A DNA stretch of 64,000 nt, taken from NCBI GenBank assembly GCA_003220225.1, contig QHRU01000040.1:83666-147665 (forward strand), written 5' to 3'. Below the pieces are notes generated by a model. It saw only the letters and a list, made by a program, of their open reading frames with translations, had not been told where the DNA came from and made no database searches. This stretch comes from Candidatus Rokuibacteriota bacterium. Its GTDB lineage: Bacteria; Methylomirabilota; Methylomirabilia; Rokubacteriales; CSP1-6. Position numbers and translations under genes: made by a program. Below are positions 56,469-64,000 of the stretch, piece by piece. Position 1 is the stretch's first letter. Each line of letters begins with the position of its first letter.

Positions 56469-57250
56469 GCCGTCTCAAGGGCCAGGCGGTCGTCGTCACC
56501 GGGGGCGGAGGGGGCATCGGTCGCGCAATCGCGCGCGCGTTCGCCGGCGAGGGCGCGAGCGTGATCGTGGGCGATCTCGGCGACAGCGCCGAGGCGGCCG
56601 CGGCGGCCATCCGCGCGGAGGGCGGCCGCGCCGTCGCCGCGCGCGCCGACGTCACGCGCGCGGAAGACATGAGGGCGCTGGCGGCGCTCGCCGAGCGCGA
56701 GCACGGGCGGCTGGACGTGCTGGTGACGTGCGCGGGGCTCGGGCTCAGCGGCCTGCTCGCCACGCAGGACGAGGCCGACTGGCTGAGCGTGATCGAGGTC
56801 AACCTCAACGGCACCTACCGCGCGATCCGTGCGGCGCTGCCGACGATGATGGCGCAGGGCAGCGGACGCATCGTCACGATCGCGTCGGTGCTCGGCAAGA
56901 TGGGCGGCTTCGGTTACGTGAGCGCGTACGTCGCCTCCAAGCACGGCGTCATCGGCATCACGCGCGCGCTCGCCGCCGAGCTGGGCTCCCAGGGGTACCC
57001 CGGCATCACCGTCAACGCGATCTGCCCCGGTTACACGCGGGCGGGCATGGGCATCGCCGTGCAGTCCACGAAGGCCGGCCCGCGCTCGGGCGAGGAGATC
57101 TTCGAGCGCTACTACAAGCGGCAGGTCCCCCAGCGGCGAATGATGGAGCCGGAGGAGATCGCCCAGGTCGCCGTCTTCCTGGCGCTGCCGGAGTCGGCCG
57201 GGATCACCGGCCAGGCGCTGAACGTGGACGGCGGCTTCGTGATGTCCTAG
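56465..57250 (+). CDS. SDR-family NAD(P)-dependent oxidoreductase
   Basis: The 261-aa classical short-chain dehydrogenase has the cofactor motif TGGGGGIGRAIA (residues 12-23), CAGLGLSG in place of NNAG, and the catalytic Ser/Tyr/Lys in ASVLG and YVSAYVASKHG. The C-terminal LNVDGGFVMS is standard. The substrate is unknown; beta-hydroxy-acyl or polyol dehydrogenases are closest in pattern. The GTG overlaps the hydratase stop (GTGA). The stop TAG shares one base with the next GTG. Confidence 0.9.
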   Translation: MSRLKGQAVVVTGGGGGIGRAIARAFAGEGASVIVGDLGDSAEAAAAAIRAEGGRAVAARADVTRAEDMRALAALAEREHGRLDVLVTCAGLGLSGLLATQDEADWLSVIEVNLNGTYRAIRAALPTMMAQGSGRIVTIASVLGKMGGFGYVSAYVASKHGVIGITRALAAELGSQGYPGITVNAICPGYTRAGMGIAVQSTKAGPRSGEEIFERYYKRQVPQRRMMEPEEIAQVAVFLALPESAGITGQALNVDGGFVMS

Positions 57251-57825
57251 TGACCACCGTCGAGCTGGTCGCGCTCACGCGCGGACGTCTCGCCGGCCGC
57301 GAGCGCCGGATGGTCGTGGGCGGGCCGCTCGTGAAGGCGGCGGTGCTGGTGCCCATCGTGGAGCGCGGCGGCCCCGCCCTCGTCTTCACCAAGCGCACGG
57401 ACCACGTCGGCTCGCACCGCGGCCAGATCAGCTTCCCCGGGGGACGCGTGGATCCGACCGACGCCGGCTTTCTCGAGGCGGCGCTGCGCGAGACGGAAGA
57501 GGAGATCGGCCTGCCGGGCACGACCGTCGAGCCGCTCGGCGCCCTCGACGACACCGAGACGGTGGCCACGCAGTTCATCATCACCCCCTGGGTCGGCCTC
57601 GTGCGCGAGCCCGTGGCCTGGAAGCCCGACGGCCACGAGATCGAGCGCGTGATCGAGGTGCCCTTCGCGCGACTCGCCGATCCGGCGGCGCTGCGCGTGG
57701 AGCACCGGGAGCGGGCGGGCGCGCGGCACGAGATGTACTTCTGGGACCTCGAGGGTGGCGACGTGATCTGGGGGGCGACGGCGCGCATCCTCAAGCACTA
57801 CCTCGACGTGCTCGCGGGAGGCTGA
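57250..57825 (+). CDS. Nudix hydrolase, CoA-pyrophosphatase type
   Basis: The 191-aa protein has the NudL/Nudt7 signature HRGQISFPGGRVDP immediately before the Nudix box (about residues 64-86, ending REtEEEIGL). It probably hydrolyses CoA or acyl-CoA to phosphopantetheine derivatives. The GTG at 57250 overlaps the SDR stop by one base. It closes a tightly packed run from the sirtuin to here, which suggests a shared role in acyl or CoA turnover. Confidence 0.88.
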   Translation: MTTVELVALTRGRLAGRERRMVVGGPLVKAAVLVPIVERGGPALVFTKRTDHVGSHRGQISFPGGRVDPTDAGFLEAALRETEEEIGLPGTTVEPLGALDDTETVATQFIITPWVGLVREPVAWKPDGHEIERVIEVPFARLADPAALRVEHRERAGARHEMYFWDLEGGDVIWGATARILKHYLDVLAGG

Positions 57826-57835
57826 GCGAGCCGCG

Positions 57836-58021
57836 GTGGAAGGGGCGGTCGCCGGACTCTGCGTCACCTGCGTCCACGCGCGGCGCGTGGAGTCCGCGAG
57901 GGGCTCGGTGTTCTGGTTGTGCGCGCGGAGCGCCGAGGATCCGCGCTTTCCCCGGTATCCGCGGCTGCCGGTCCTGCGCTGTCCGGGCTTCGAGCCCCTG
58001 CCCGAGCCCGAGCGCGGCTAG
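57836..58021 (+). CDS. Four-cysteine mini-protein (zinc-ribbon-like)
   Basis: The 61-aa product has cysteines at 9, 12, 29 and 49 (LCVTCVHAR, FWLCARS, VLRCPGFE) and a fixed-looking central RFPRYPRLPV. The spacing suggests one bound metal. Function unknown. The GTG at 57836 lies 10 nt after the Nudix stop. Its stop overlaps the convergent permease gene (58018) by 4 bp on the opposite strand. Confidence 0.7.
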   Translation: MEGAVAGLCVTCVHARRVESARGSVFWLCARSAEDPRFPRYPRLPVLRCPGFEPLPEPERG

Positions 58022-58851
58022 CCCTTCACGCCGCCCGCGCCCCAGCCCTGCACGAGGTAGCGCTGCACGCCCGCGAAGAAGAGCACGGCCGGCACCGTGA
58101 TCATCACCCCGGCGGCCATGATCATGCCCCAGTCCACGATGGTGGCGTTGAAGAGGTCGTTGACGCCGACGGGCAGCGTCTTGAGCTCCTCCGACGTGAT
58201 CAGCACGAGCGCGAAGAGGAAGTCGTTGTAGGCGAGGATGAACGTGAAGATCGCCGCCGCGATCAGCCCCGGCAGGGCGAGCGGCAGCACGACGTGCCAG
58301 ACGGCGCGCCCCCGGCCGGCGCCGTCCACCAGGGCGGCCTCCTCGAGCTCGAGCGGGATCGACTCGAAGAACGCGCGCAGGAGCCAGAGGCAGAACGGCA
58401 GGCAGAAGGTCGTGTACGAGAGGACGAGGGCCAGGCGCGTGTTCACGATGCCGAGCTCCTTCACGAGGATGTAGAAGGGGATGATGATCATCACCGGCGC
58501 GAACATGTACGTGGTGAGGATCAGGCCCGCCACCTTCTCGCGTCCCGCGAACGCAAAGCGCGTCAGGCCGTAGGCGCCGGGCGCGGAGACGCCGAGCGTG
58601 AGCGCCACCGTGGCCAGCGACACGAGGGCGCTGTTGCGGAAGAAGGTCAGGAAGCGGGTGTCGCTGAAGAGCCGGCCGAAGTTCTCGAGCGTCGGGTGCG
58701 CGGGCACCAGGCGCGGCGGCGTGGCGAAGATCTCGGCCGACGGCTTGAGCGAGGTCGAGAGCATCCAGAACAGCGGGAAGGCGCCGATCACCAGCAGCGC
58801 CAGCCCGCCGAGATACAGGAGGCCGGCCCGCCGCGCGCGGGGGTACCTCAC
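58018..58851 (-). CDS. Sugar-type ABC transporter permease (MalG/UgpE-like)
   Basis: The 277-aa inner-membrane protein has about six helices and the EAA loop EEAALVDGAGRGRAVWHVVLP that contacts the ATPase. LKPSAEIFATPP after the first helix is typical of the MalG side. The GTG start at 58851 overlaps the stop of the partner permease (GTGA). The carbohydrate imported cannot be told from sequence. No ATPase gene lies in the window. Confidence 0.92.
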   Translation of the reverse strand: MRYPRARRAGLLYLGGLALLVIGAFPLFWMLSTSLKPSAEIFATPPRLVPAHPTLENFGRLFSDTRFLTFFRNSALVSLATVALTLGVSAPGAYGLTRFAFAGREKVAGLILTTYMFAPVMIIIPFYILVKELGIVNTRLALVLSYTTFCLPFCLWLLRAFFESIPLELEEAALVDGAGRGRAVWHVVLPLALPGLIAAAIFTFILAYNDFLFALVLITSEELKTLPVGVNDLFNATIVDWGMIMAAGVMITVPAVLFFAGVQRYLVQGWGAGGVKG

Positions 58852-59723
58852 GAGATCGCCTCCTCCCGCTCGAAGACGCGGAAGTAGACGGCGGTGGCGA
58901 CGATCAGCATCACGAACATGATGACGGCCAGCGCCGCCCCCATGCCGGCCTGGAGGTACGTGAAGCTGCGCGCGTAGGCGTAGACGGGCAGCGTGCGGAT
59001 GTAGCGGCTGACCCCGCCGTCGCCCGCCATGAGCCACACCGTGTCGAACTTGGTGAACATCCAGATCGAGCGCAGCAGCACGATGACGAACAGCACGCTG
59101 CGCGTCTGGGGCAGTGTCACGTGGCGGAATCGCCGCCAGGCGCCGGCGCCGTCGACGGTCGCCGCCTCGTAGAGCTCGGGCGGGATCGTCTGCAGCCGCG
59201 CGAGGTACGTCACCACGACGAACGGGAAGAACTGCCAGACGCTCGTGATCACGAGCGAGGCCATGATCCAATCCTTGCCGAGCCAGGCCACCGGCGTCCG
59301 CGTGAGGCCGAAGGCCACGAGCAGGTGATTGACGAGGCCGTACGAATCGTTGAGCAGCCACTTCCAGAGCATGACGGCGACGATGGTCGGGATCACGTAG
59401 GGGAAGAGGACGACGCCGCGCAGCAGGTTGCGGCCGCGGAACCCCTCGTTGAGCAGCAGCGCGGTCGGGATGCCGACGGCGATCTGCAGCACGAGGGTGG
59501 CCCCGGCATAGACGAGGCCGTGGCCGAAGCTGTTCCAGAACTCCTCGTCGTGGGCGAAGTAGACGTAGTGGCCCAGGCCGACGAAGCGCTGCACGGGCAG
59601 GAACGCGTGCTTGTCGAAGAGGCTCAGCCAGGCGTTGTAGACGACCGGGAAGACGACGAGACCGCCCAGCAGCACGAGGGAGGGGGCGAGGAGGAGCCAC
59701 CCGGCGAGCGCGCTCTTCCTCAC
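58848..59723 (-). CDS. Sugar-type ABC transporter permease (MalF/UgpA-like)
   Basis: The 291-aa protein has about six membrane helices (first: GWLLLAPSLVLLGGLVVFPVVYNAW) and the EAA loop YEAATVDGAGAWRRFRHVTLPQ. It forms the channel with the following MalG-like permease. It starts 22 nt after the binding-protein gene, in one operon. Confidence 0.93.
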   Translation of the reverse strand: MRKSALAGWLLLAPSLVLLGGLVVFPVVYNAWLSLFDKHAFLPVQRFVGLGHYVYFAHDEEFWNSFGHGLVYAGATLVLQIAVGIPTALLLNEGFRGRNLLRGVVLFPYVIPTIVAVMLWKWLLNDSYGLVNHLLVAFGLTRTPVAWLGKDWIMASLVITSVWQFFPFVVVTYLARLQTIPPELYEAATVDGAGAWRRFRHVTLPQTRSVLFVIVLLRSIWMFTKFDTVWLMAGDGGVSRYIRTLPVYAYARSFTYLQAGMGAALAVIMFVMLIVATAVYFRVFEREEAIS

Positions 59724-59745
59724 TCGCCCCGGTCCCCGGCGGCGC

Positions 59746-61125
59746 TTACGACCAGCGCTTGTGGCCGAGCTGCGTCAGCAGCTCCTCGGCGCGTCTCTGC
59801 GCGCGGTCGGCCTCGGCCTTCGGAGGCTTGCCGCTGACCATGACCTCGACCACCATGTCGGCCACGATGCTCGAGCCGTCCAGCTCGGCGAGGAAGGGCA
59901 GCCGGTTGTCCTCCGGGCGGCTGAAGCCGATCGGCAGGAAGCGGTTCGTGCGGAGCCCGTTCACCATCACGTCGTGCCATGACCTCCACTTCTTGATGCG
60001 CGGGTGGGACAGGTACTCGGGGTCGTTGATCATCGACTTGAAAATCGGCGTCAGGTGGATCGGCACCGAGTGGCAGTACGCCATGTAGTGCTCTTTCTTG
60101 TAGAACAGGCGCAAGAACTCGAAGGCCTCGCTGGGATACTTCGACTGCGTGAAGACGGCCCAGTTCTCGCCGTCGAGCGCGGAGATGCCCTTCTGTCCCG
60201 ACGGGCCGTGCGGGCGCAGCATCGGCTGGAAGTGTTCGGGGTCCCGCATGCTCTCCGGCGCGTACCGCTCGATGTAGCCGATCGTCCGCGCGCCGGAGAG
60301 GTGCGCCATGGCGATCTTGTCGGTGGCCAACGCCGCCAGCGTGTCGAGATACCTCTGCCCCGACCAGCCGGCCGGCATGAACTTGTTCAGCTTCTGGACG
60401 TAGTCGAGCGCCTCCAGCATCGCCTTGCCGTTGAGCTGCGGCCGCCACGTCCGGGCATCCACCCACGCGCCGCCGTTGCCGGCGAGCCACTCCGCCGGAT
60501 GCACGAAGCCCATGTAGAGCTTTTCGCCGGGCATCTGCAGGGCGTAGCGCCCGCCCTCGGTGAGGGCGGCCGCGAGCTTGAGCATGTCGTCGTACGTCTC
60601 GGGCGGCTTCAGGCCCTTCTTCTCGCGCAGGTCGCGCCGCTCCGCGAAGTACGTGGCGCCCATCGCGTGCGTGACGCCGTAGTACTTGCCGTCGAAGTAC
60701 TGCAGCTTCAGCGTCGCCTCGTGGATGTCGCTCTCGCCCAGCGCGCGGATCAGCTCGTCCATCGGCCGCAGGAGATTCTTCACGTAGAGCGATGCCGTCA
60801 TGAACGGGTTGAGGTGCGTGAGGTCGGGCGGGCTGCCGGCGGCCAGCGACGCGAGCAGCTTCGTGTTGAGGTCGCCCCAGCCGAGCGCCTGCTGCTTGAC
60901 CTTGAAGCCGGGGAACTTCCGCTCGAACTCGGCGATGGACGTGTCCTGAATCGTCTTGACCGTCTGCGGCTCGACCTCCGTGTGCCAGACGTTCAGCTCG
61001 CGCACCTGCTGGCCGAGCGCGGCGGGCGCGCGCGCGAGCAGCGTGGCGCCGGCGGCGGCGACACCCGTGGTCGTGAGGAAGCGGCGGCGGGAAACGACGG
61101 ATGTGGGGAGCGTGGATCGCGTCAT
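59746..61125 (-). CDS. Tat-exported ABC solute-binding protein
   Basis: The 459-aa protein begins with a twin-arginine signal (SRRRFLTTTGVAAAGATLLA) and has a family 1 sugar-binding fold: NVWHTEVEP, FERKFPGFKVKQQALGW, GSPPDLTHLNPF and GENWAVF. Glycerol-3-phosphate, oligosaccharides or related compounds are candidates. AAGGAG lies 9 nt before the ATG at 61125. A consensus promoter is at 61152-61180. It is the first gene of the importer operon. Confidence 0.92.
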   Translation of the reverse strand: MTRSTLPTSVVSRRRFLTTTGVAAAGATLLARAPAALGQQVRELNVWHTEVEPQTVKTIQDTSIAEFERKFPGFKVKQQALGWGDLNTKLLASLAAGSPPDLTHLNPFMTASLYVKNLLRPMDELIRALGESDIHEATLKLQYFDGKYYGVTHAMGATYFAERRDLREKKGLKPPETYDDMLKLAAALTEGGRYALQMPGEKLYMGFVHPAEWLAGNGGAWVDARTWRPQLNGKAMLEALDYVQKLNKFMPAGWSGQRYLDTLAALATDKIAMAHLSGARTIGYIERYAPESMRDPEHFQPMLRPHGPSGQKGISALDGENWAVFTQSKYPSEAFEFLRLFYKKEHYMAYCHSVPIHLTPIFKSMINDPEYLSHPRIKKWRSWHDVMVNGLRTNRFLPIGFSRPEDNRLPFLAELDGSSIVADMVVEVMVSGKPPKAEADRAQRRAEELLTQLGHKRWS

Positions 61126-61151
61126 GGGTTCCGCTCCTTTGGTTGGCGCGG

Positions 61152-61180
61152 AGTCTAGGACCGGCCCCGGCGAGTGTCAA
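61152..61180 (-). promoter_or_regulatory. Consensus promoter of the ABC importer operon
   Basis: On the minus strand TTGACA (61175-61180) and TAGACT (61152-61157) are 17 nt apart. Transcription should start near 61145, giving a ~20-nt leader that ends in the AAGGAG Shine-Dalgarno. The site lies just after the sppA stop. Confidence 0.72.
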
Positions 61181-61190
61181 ACGGCGGCGG

Positions 61191-62156
61191 TCACGGCGCC
61201 CACAGATAGAGGAAGCGCGGTCCGGCGCCGGCCAGGGTGGCGAAGCGCTCCAGCGTCGCGTCGAGGCCGCGCGCCTCGGTCCGCGTCTGGGCGTAGTAGG
61301 TCGCCTGGTACTCGCGCGGTCGCTTGTAGACGATGACCTTGGCGTCCTCCACGCCGATTGCGCGGCGCGCGGCGGCCAGCGCGTCGGGCATGTAGCCGAT
61401 GGCGTCCACCAGGCCCTTCTCGAGCGCCTGCGGCGCCGTGTAGATCCGCCCGTCGGCCAGGCCGCGCGCGGCGGATTCGGGCAGGCGCCGGCGCTCGACG
61501 ACCTTGGCCACGAACTGCCGCTGCAGCTCGTCGATGACCGACTGGAAGATCGCGCGCTCGTCGGGCGTGAGGGCCCGGAAGGGGCTGCCCATGTCCTTGT
61601 GCTCGGCCGACTTGATCGTGTTGGCGGCGACGCCGATCTTCTGCAGGAGCCCCTCGACGTTGGCGGTGACCATGATGGTGCCGATCGAGCCCGTCACCGT
61701 GGTCGGGTGCGCGACGATCCGGTCGGCGGCCAGCGCGATGTAGTAGCCGCCCGAGGCGGCCACGTCCATGAGCGCGGCCACGATCGGGACCTTCGTCTCT
61801 TCGCGGAACAGCAGCAGCTCGCGATAGATGATGTCGGAGGCGGTGACGGTGCCCCCCGGCGTGTTGATGCGCAGCACGAGGCCGCGCACGTTCCGGTCCT
61901 TCGCGGCCTTCTTCAGCTCCTCGCGGATGCGCACGAGCATCGGCACGCGTACCGTCGAGGGGCCCAGCCCGAGGCCGCCGGACGGCGCCTCGTCGGTGAT
62001 GAAGCCCGAGACGTCCATCAGGAGGATTTTCGCCTCGCCGCGGCCCTCGACGACCTGCTCCTCGAGCGGCCGCACGCGCGGCGTGAGGTCCACCGACAGC
62101 ACGGAGCAGCCGGCGAGCGTCACGAGGGCCAGAAGGAGCGAAGTCGCGCGGAGCAT
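61191..62156 (-). CDS. sppA: Signal peptide peptidase SppA (S49)
   Basis: The 321-aa membrane-bound serine protease has a lipoprotein-like N-terminus (LVTLAGCSVL), INTPGGTVTASDIIY, the nucleophile Ser in MDVAASGGYYIALAAD and TGSIGTIMV. The general-base Lys lies in the segment AEHKDMGSPFR. It is the short (single S49 domain) form, which degrades cleaved signal peptides. The ATG at 62156 has TATACT (62164-62169, minus strand) 7 nt upstream and no Shine-Dalgarno, so it looks leaderless. Confidence 0.93.
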   Translation of the reverse strand: MLRATSLLLALVTLAGCSVLSVDLTPRVRPLEEQVVEGRGEAKILLMDVSGFITDEAPSGGLGLGPSTVRVPMLVRIREELKKAAKDRNVRGLVLRINTPGGTVTASDIIYRELLLFREETKVPIVAALMDVAASGGYYIALAADRIVAHPTTVTGSIGTIMVTANVEGLLQKIGVAANTIKSAEHKDMGSPFRALTPDERAIFQSVIDELQRQFVAKVVERRRLPESAARGLADGRIYTAPQALEKGLVDAIGYMPDALAAARRAIGVEDAKVIVYKRPREYQATYYAQTRTEARGLDATLERFATLAGAGPRFLYLWAP

Positions 62157-62163
62157 CGCGGCA

Positions 62164-62171
62164 AGTATACT
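62164..62171. promoter_or_regulatory. Palindromic -10 shared by two divergent genes
   Basis: AGTATACT (62164-62171) is its own reverse complement. The plus strand reads TATACT (62166-62171), 8 nt before the dehydratase ATG at 62180. The minus strand reads TATACT (62164-62169), 7 nt before the sppA ATG at 62156. A 4-of-6 -35 (TGGAGA, 62187-62192) exists for sppA at 17 nt; none is clear for the other gene. Both transcripts would have almost no leader. Confidence 0.6.
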
Positions 62172-62179
62172 AGCGCCCC

Positions 62180-63139
62180 ATGGGCGTCTCCATCGACGAT
62201 GTCCACGCGGCCGCGCGGCGCCTGCGCAACCGCATCCACCGCACGCCCGTGGTGTCCTGTCAGTCGATGGACGACGCCACGGGCTTCGCCGTGTTCCTCA
62301 AGTGCGAGAACCTCCAGCGCGCGGGCGCGTTCAAGATCCGCGGCGCCCTCAACAAGCTGCTGTCGCTCACCGCCGACGAGCGACGGCGCGGCGTCGTCGC
62401 CTTCTCGTCGGGCAACCACGCGCAGGGCGTCGCGCTCGCCGCGCAGATGACGGGGACGACATCGATCATCTGCATGCCGTCGGACGCGCCGAAGCTCAAG
62501 CTCGAGGCCACGCGCCGCTACGGCGCCGAGGTCGTCTTTTACGACCGCCAGCGCGACGACCGCGAGGCGGTGGCGCGCGCGCTGGCCGAGAAGACCGACC
62601 GCGTGCTGGTGCCGCCGTACGACGACTACGCGATCATGGCCGGCCAGGGGACGGCCGCGCTCGAGCTCTTCCAGGACGTGCCGTCGCTCGACGCGCTGCT
62701 GGCGCCCGTGGGCGGCGGCGGGCTCATGGCGGGCTGCTCCATCGTCGCGCGCACGCTCTTCCCCGGCATCCAGATCCTCGGCGTCGAGACCGACACCGCC
62801 AACGACACGCACCTCTCGCTGCGCAAGGGCGAGCGCGTGACCATTCCGCCGCCCCCGACGATCGCCGACGGCATCCGCATCACCACGCCGGGCGCCCTGA
62901 CGTTTCCCGTGCTCAAGGCGAACGTGAACGACGTCGTGCTGGTGAGCGACGACGAGGTGCGCGAGGCCGTCCGCTTCCTGGCGCTGCGCGCGCACGTGGT
63001 GACGGAGCCGACGGGGGCGGTGGCGGCGGCGGCCGTGCTCTCCCGACGCCTGCCGCTGCCGGCGGGCGCGCGTGTGGGCGTGGTGCTCTCCGGCGGCAAC
63101 GTGGATCCCGACGTCCTCGGCGACATCCTCCGCGGCTGA
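62180..63139 (+). CDS. Threonine/serine dehydratase-like PLP enzyme
   Basis: The 319-aa fold-type II PLP enzyme has the Schiff-base Lys52 in GAFKIRGALNKL, the cofactor loop SSGNHAQGVA and the phosphate-binding PVGGGGLMAGC. It lacks the C-terminal regulatory ACT domain of biosynthetic IlvA, so it is a catabolic threonine ammonia-lyase (TdcB-like) or a serine racemase. The ATG at 62180 follows a shared palindromic -10 by 8 nt, with no Shine-Dalgarno. Confidence 0.9.
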   Translation: MGVSIDDVHAAARRLRNRIHRTPVVSCQSMDDATGFAVFLKCENLQRAGAFKIRGALNKLLSLTADERRRGVVAFSSGNHAQGVALAAQMTGTTSIICMPSDAPKLKLEATRRYGAEVVFYDRQRDDREAVARALAEKTDRVLVPPYDDYAIMAGQGTAALELFQDVPSLDALLAPVGGGGLMAGCSIVARTLFPGIQILGVETDTANDTHLSLRKGERVTIPPPPTIADGIRITTPGALTFPVLKANVNDVVLVSDDEVREAVRFLALRAHVVTEPTGAVAAAAVLSRRLPLPAGARVGVVLSGGNVDPDVLGDILRG

Positions 63140-63164
63140 GGGCCGCGTCCAGCAACGCCCGCGT

Positions 63165-64000
63165 CTACCGACGATGGAAGCCGGGGACGACGTCCTCGGC
63201 GAGCTGACGTAGCTGGTCGAGCATCCGCTCGGGGGGGCACATCGGCCGCGCGATGAACTTCGAGCCACCGCCGGCCGCGTACTCCTCGAGGCGCTCGCGC
63301 AGCAGCGCGGGCGGACCGAAGGCCGTGCACTGCTCGAGCGTCGCGTCGTCCACGCGGTTGCGCGGGATGAACGGTCCGGCCATCGCGCGCGCGGCGGCGC
63401 GGTCGGGGGCGAAGCAGAAGTTCACGAGGGTGCCGAAATGGTCGGCCGGCACCTCGCGCCCGGCTTCGGCCGCGAACCGCTGCGTCCGGGCGACGCCGGC
63501 GGCGAAGCGGTCGGGCGGGATGAAGGAGGGGATCCAGCCGTCCCCCAGTCGCCCCGCGCGGCGCATGGCCGCCTCGCTGTTGCCGCCGATCCAGGCGGGC
63601 ATCGGCTGCTGGACGGGCTTGGGCAGCACCGTGATCTTGTCGAGCCGCCAGAACTCGCCCTCGAACGTCACCTCGTCCTCGCTCCAGCAGCGGCGCATGA
63701 TGGCCAGGGCCTCGTCGGTGCGCCGCCCGCGCTCCTTGAACGGCACGCCGGCGGCATGGAACTCGCGCTCCTGCTCGACGCCGATGCCGAAGGCCGGCAG
63801 CATGCGGCCGCCCGAGAGGTAGTCGATCATCGCGATCTCGCGCGCCGCCGTGACCGGGTTGCGGAACGGCGTGATGAAGACGCTCGGGCCGAACTTCAGC
63901 CGCCGCGTGCGCGCGGCCACGGCGGCCAGCGTGGTCATCGGCTCGGGGACCGGCAGCGGGGAGGACAGGCGCTCGGAGAACCAGAGCGAGTCGATCTCGG
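63165..64000 (-). CDS. LLM-class flavin-dependent oxidoreductase (5' part missing)
   Basis: The visible ~278 residues are the C-terminal part of a luciferase-like (TIM-barrel) oxidoreductase. It shows IDSLWFSERLSSP at the window edge, FGPSVFITPFRNPVTAAREIAMIDYLSGGRM, and LPKPVQQPMPAWIGGNSEAAMRRAGRLGDGW. These enzymes use F420 or FMN. The frame is open to the last base, so the start lies beyond 64000; the ATG at 63938 is internal. The substrate is unknown. It is convergent with the dehydratase gene. Confidence 0.9.
   Translation of the reverse strand, partial: EIDSLWFSERLSSPLPVPEPMTTLAAVAARTRRLKFGPSVFITPFRNPVTAAREIAMIDYLSGGRMLPAFGIGVEQEREFHAAGVPFKERGRRTDEALAIMRRCWSEDEVTFEGEFWRLDKITVLPKPVQQPMPAWIGGNSEAAMRRAGRLGDGWIPSFIPPDRFAAGVARTQRFAAEAGREVPADHFGTLVNFCFAPDRAAARAMAGPFIPRNRVDDATLEQCTAFGPPALLRERLEEYAAGGGSKFIARPMCPPERMLDQLRQLAEDVVPGFHRR

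Noticed and set aside
58018-61125. ATPase subunit for the ABC importer
   Set aside because: No Walker A/ABC-signature frame occurs next to the permeases; it must be encoded elsewhere or shared.

Overview
The window is about 64 kb of very GC-rich (roughly 70% by eye), gene-dense bacterial chromosome. GTG is a frequent start and TTG an occasional one. Neighbouring genes often overlap by ATGA, GTGA or TGATG. No rRNA, tRNA, prophage, transposase or CRISPR array is visible. Gene content fits a soil or subsurface lineage such as Candidatus Rokubacteria/Methylomirabilota or a relative: the PurS-PurQ-PurL form of FGAM synthase, a type II NADH dehydrogenase inside the pur operon, SoxB, c-type cytochromes, an EtfD-like membrane Fe-S protein beside MeaB, and an LLM flavin oxidoreductase. 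That placement is an inference from content, not a phylogenetic result.

Layout. 1-6170 is the conserved translation/RNA block: DHH phosphoesterase (cut by the window start), truB, ribF, rpsO, pnp and an M16 peptidase. Two small minus-strand membrane/lipoprotein genes follow. 7241-21245 is an almost complete de novo purine operon (purB-C-S-Q-L-F-M, ndh, purN-H, a MerR/TPR gene, purD-E). It carries every step from PRPP to IMP except purK. It runs on into tsaC/sua5, mobA, thiI, rpiB, glyA and nrdR. 25959-26312 is a regulatory island holding a 12-residue lysine-rich micro-gene with its own promoter, Shine-Dalgarno and terminator-like hairpin. It is divergent from a B12-binding radical SAM gene (26313-28163).

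28203-36473 holds a secreted protein, an orotate-type phosphoribosyltransferase, tsaB, rimI, a set of periplasmic electron-transfer or binding proteins (di-haem cytochrome, cytochrome c', YceI), then meaB, the EtfD-like oxidoreductase and a DUF1232 protein. 36551-41827 has an unknown gene, an isolated soxB, a frameshifted lipoprotein gene and a hybrid histidine kinase. 41872-45451 is a phosphonate cluster (phnA, FAD oxidoreductase, phnW). EamA and malQ follow, flanked by two copies of a GC-rich palindrome and a 48-bp tandem repeat. 48426-58021 holds ligD, a decayed htrA fragment, a ComEA-like HhH protein, DinB-like and YcaQ/AlkX-like proteins, an intradiol-dioxygenase-like protein, a CPBP protease, a sirtuin, a fumarylacetoacetate-hydrolase-fold hydratase, an SDR, a Nudix hydrolase and a four-cysteine mini-protein. 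58018-61125 is a sugar-type ABC importer (two permeases and a Tat-exported binding protein, no ATPase). sppA and a divergent threonine-dehydratase-like gene follow, and the window ends in an LLM oxidoreductase cut by the edge.

Two sequence-level themes recur. First, good sigma70-type promoters here read TTGAC(A/G/T), 17 nt, TANNNT. Eight genes have TANNNT only 6-8 nt before the start codon, and most of these lack a clear Shine-Dalgarno, so they look leaderless. Second, several leaders can fold so as to mask the ribosome-binding site; the rpsO leader is the clearest case.
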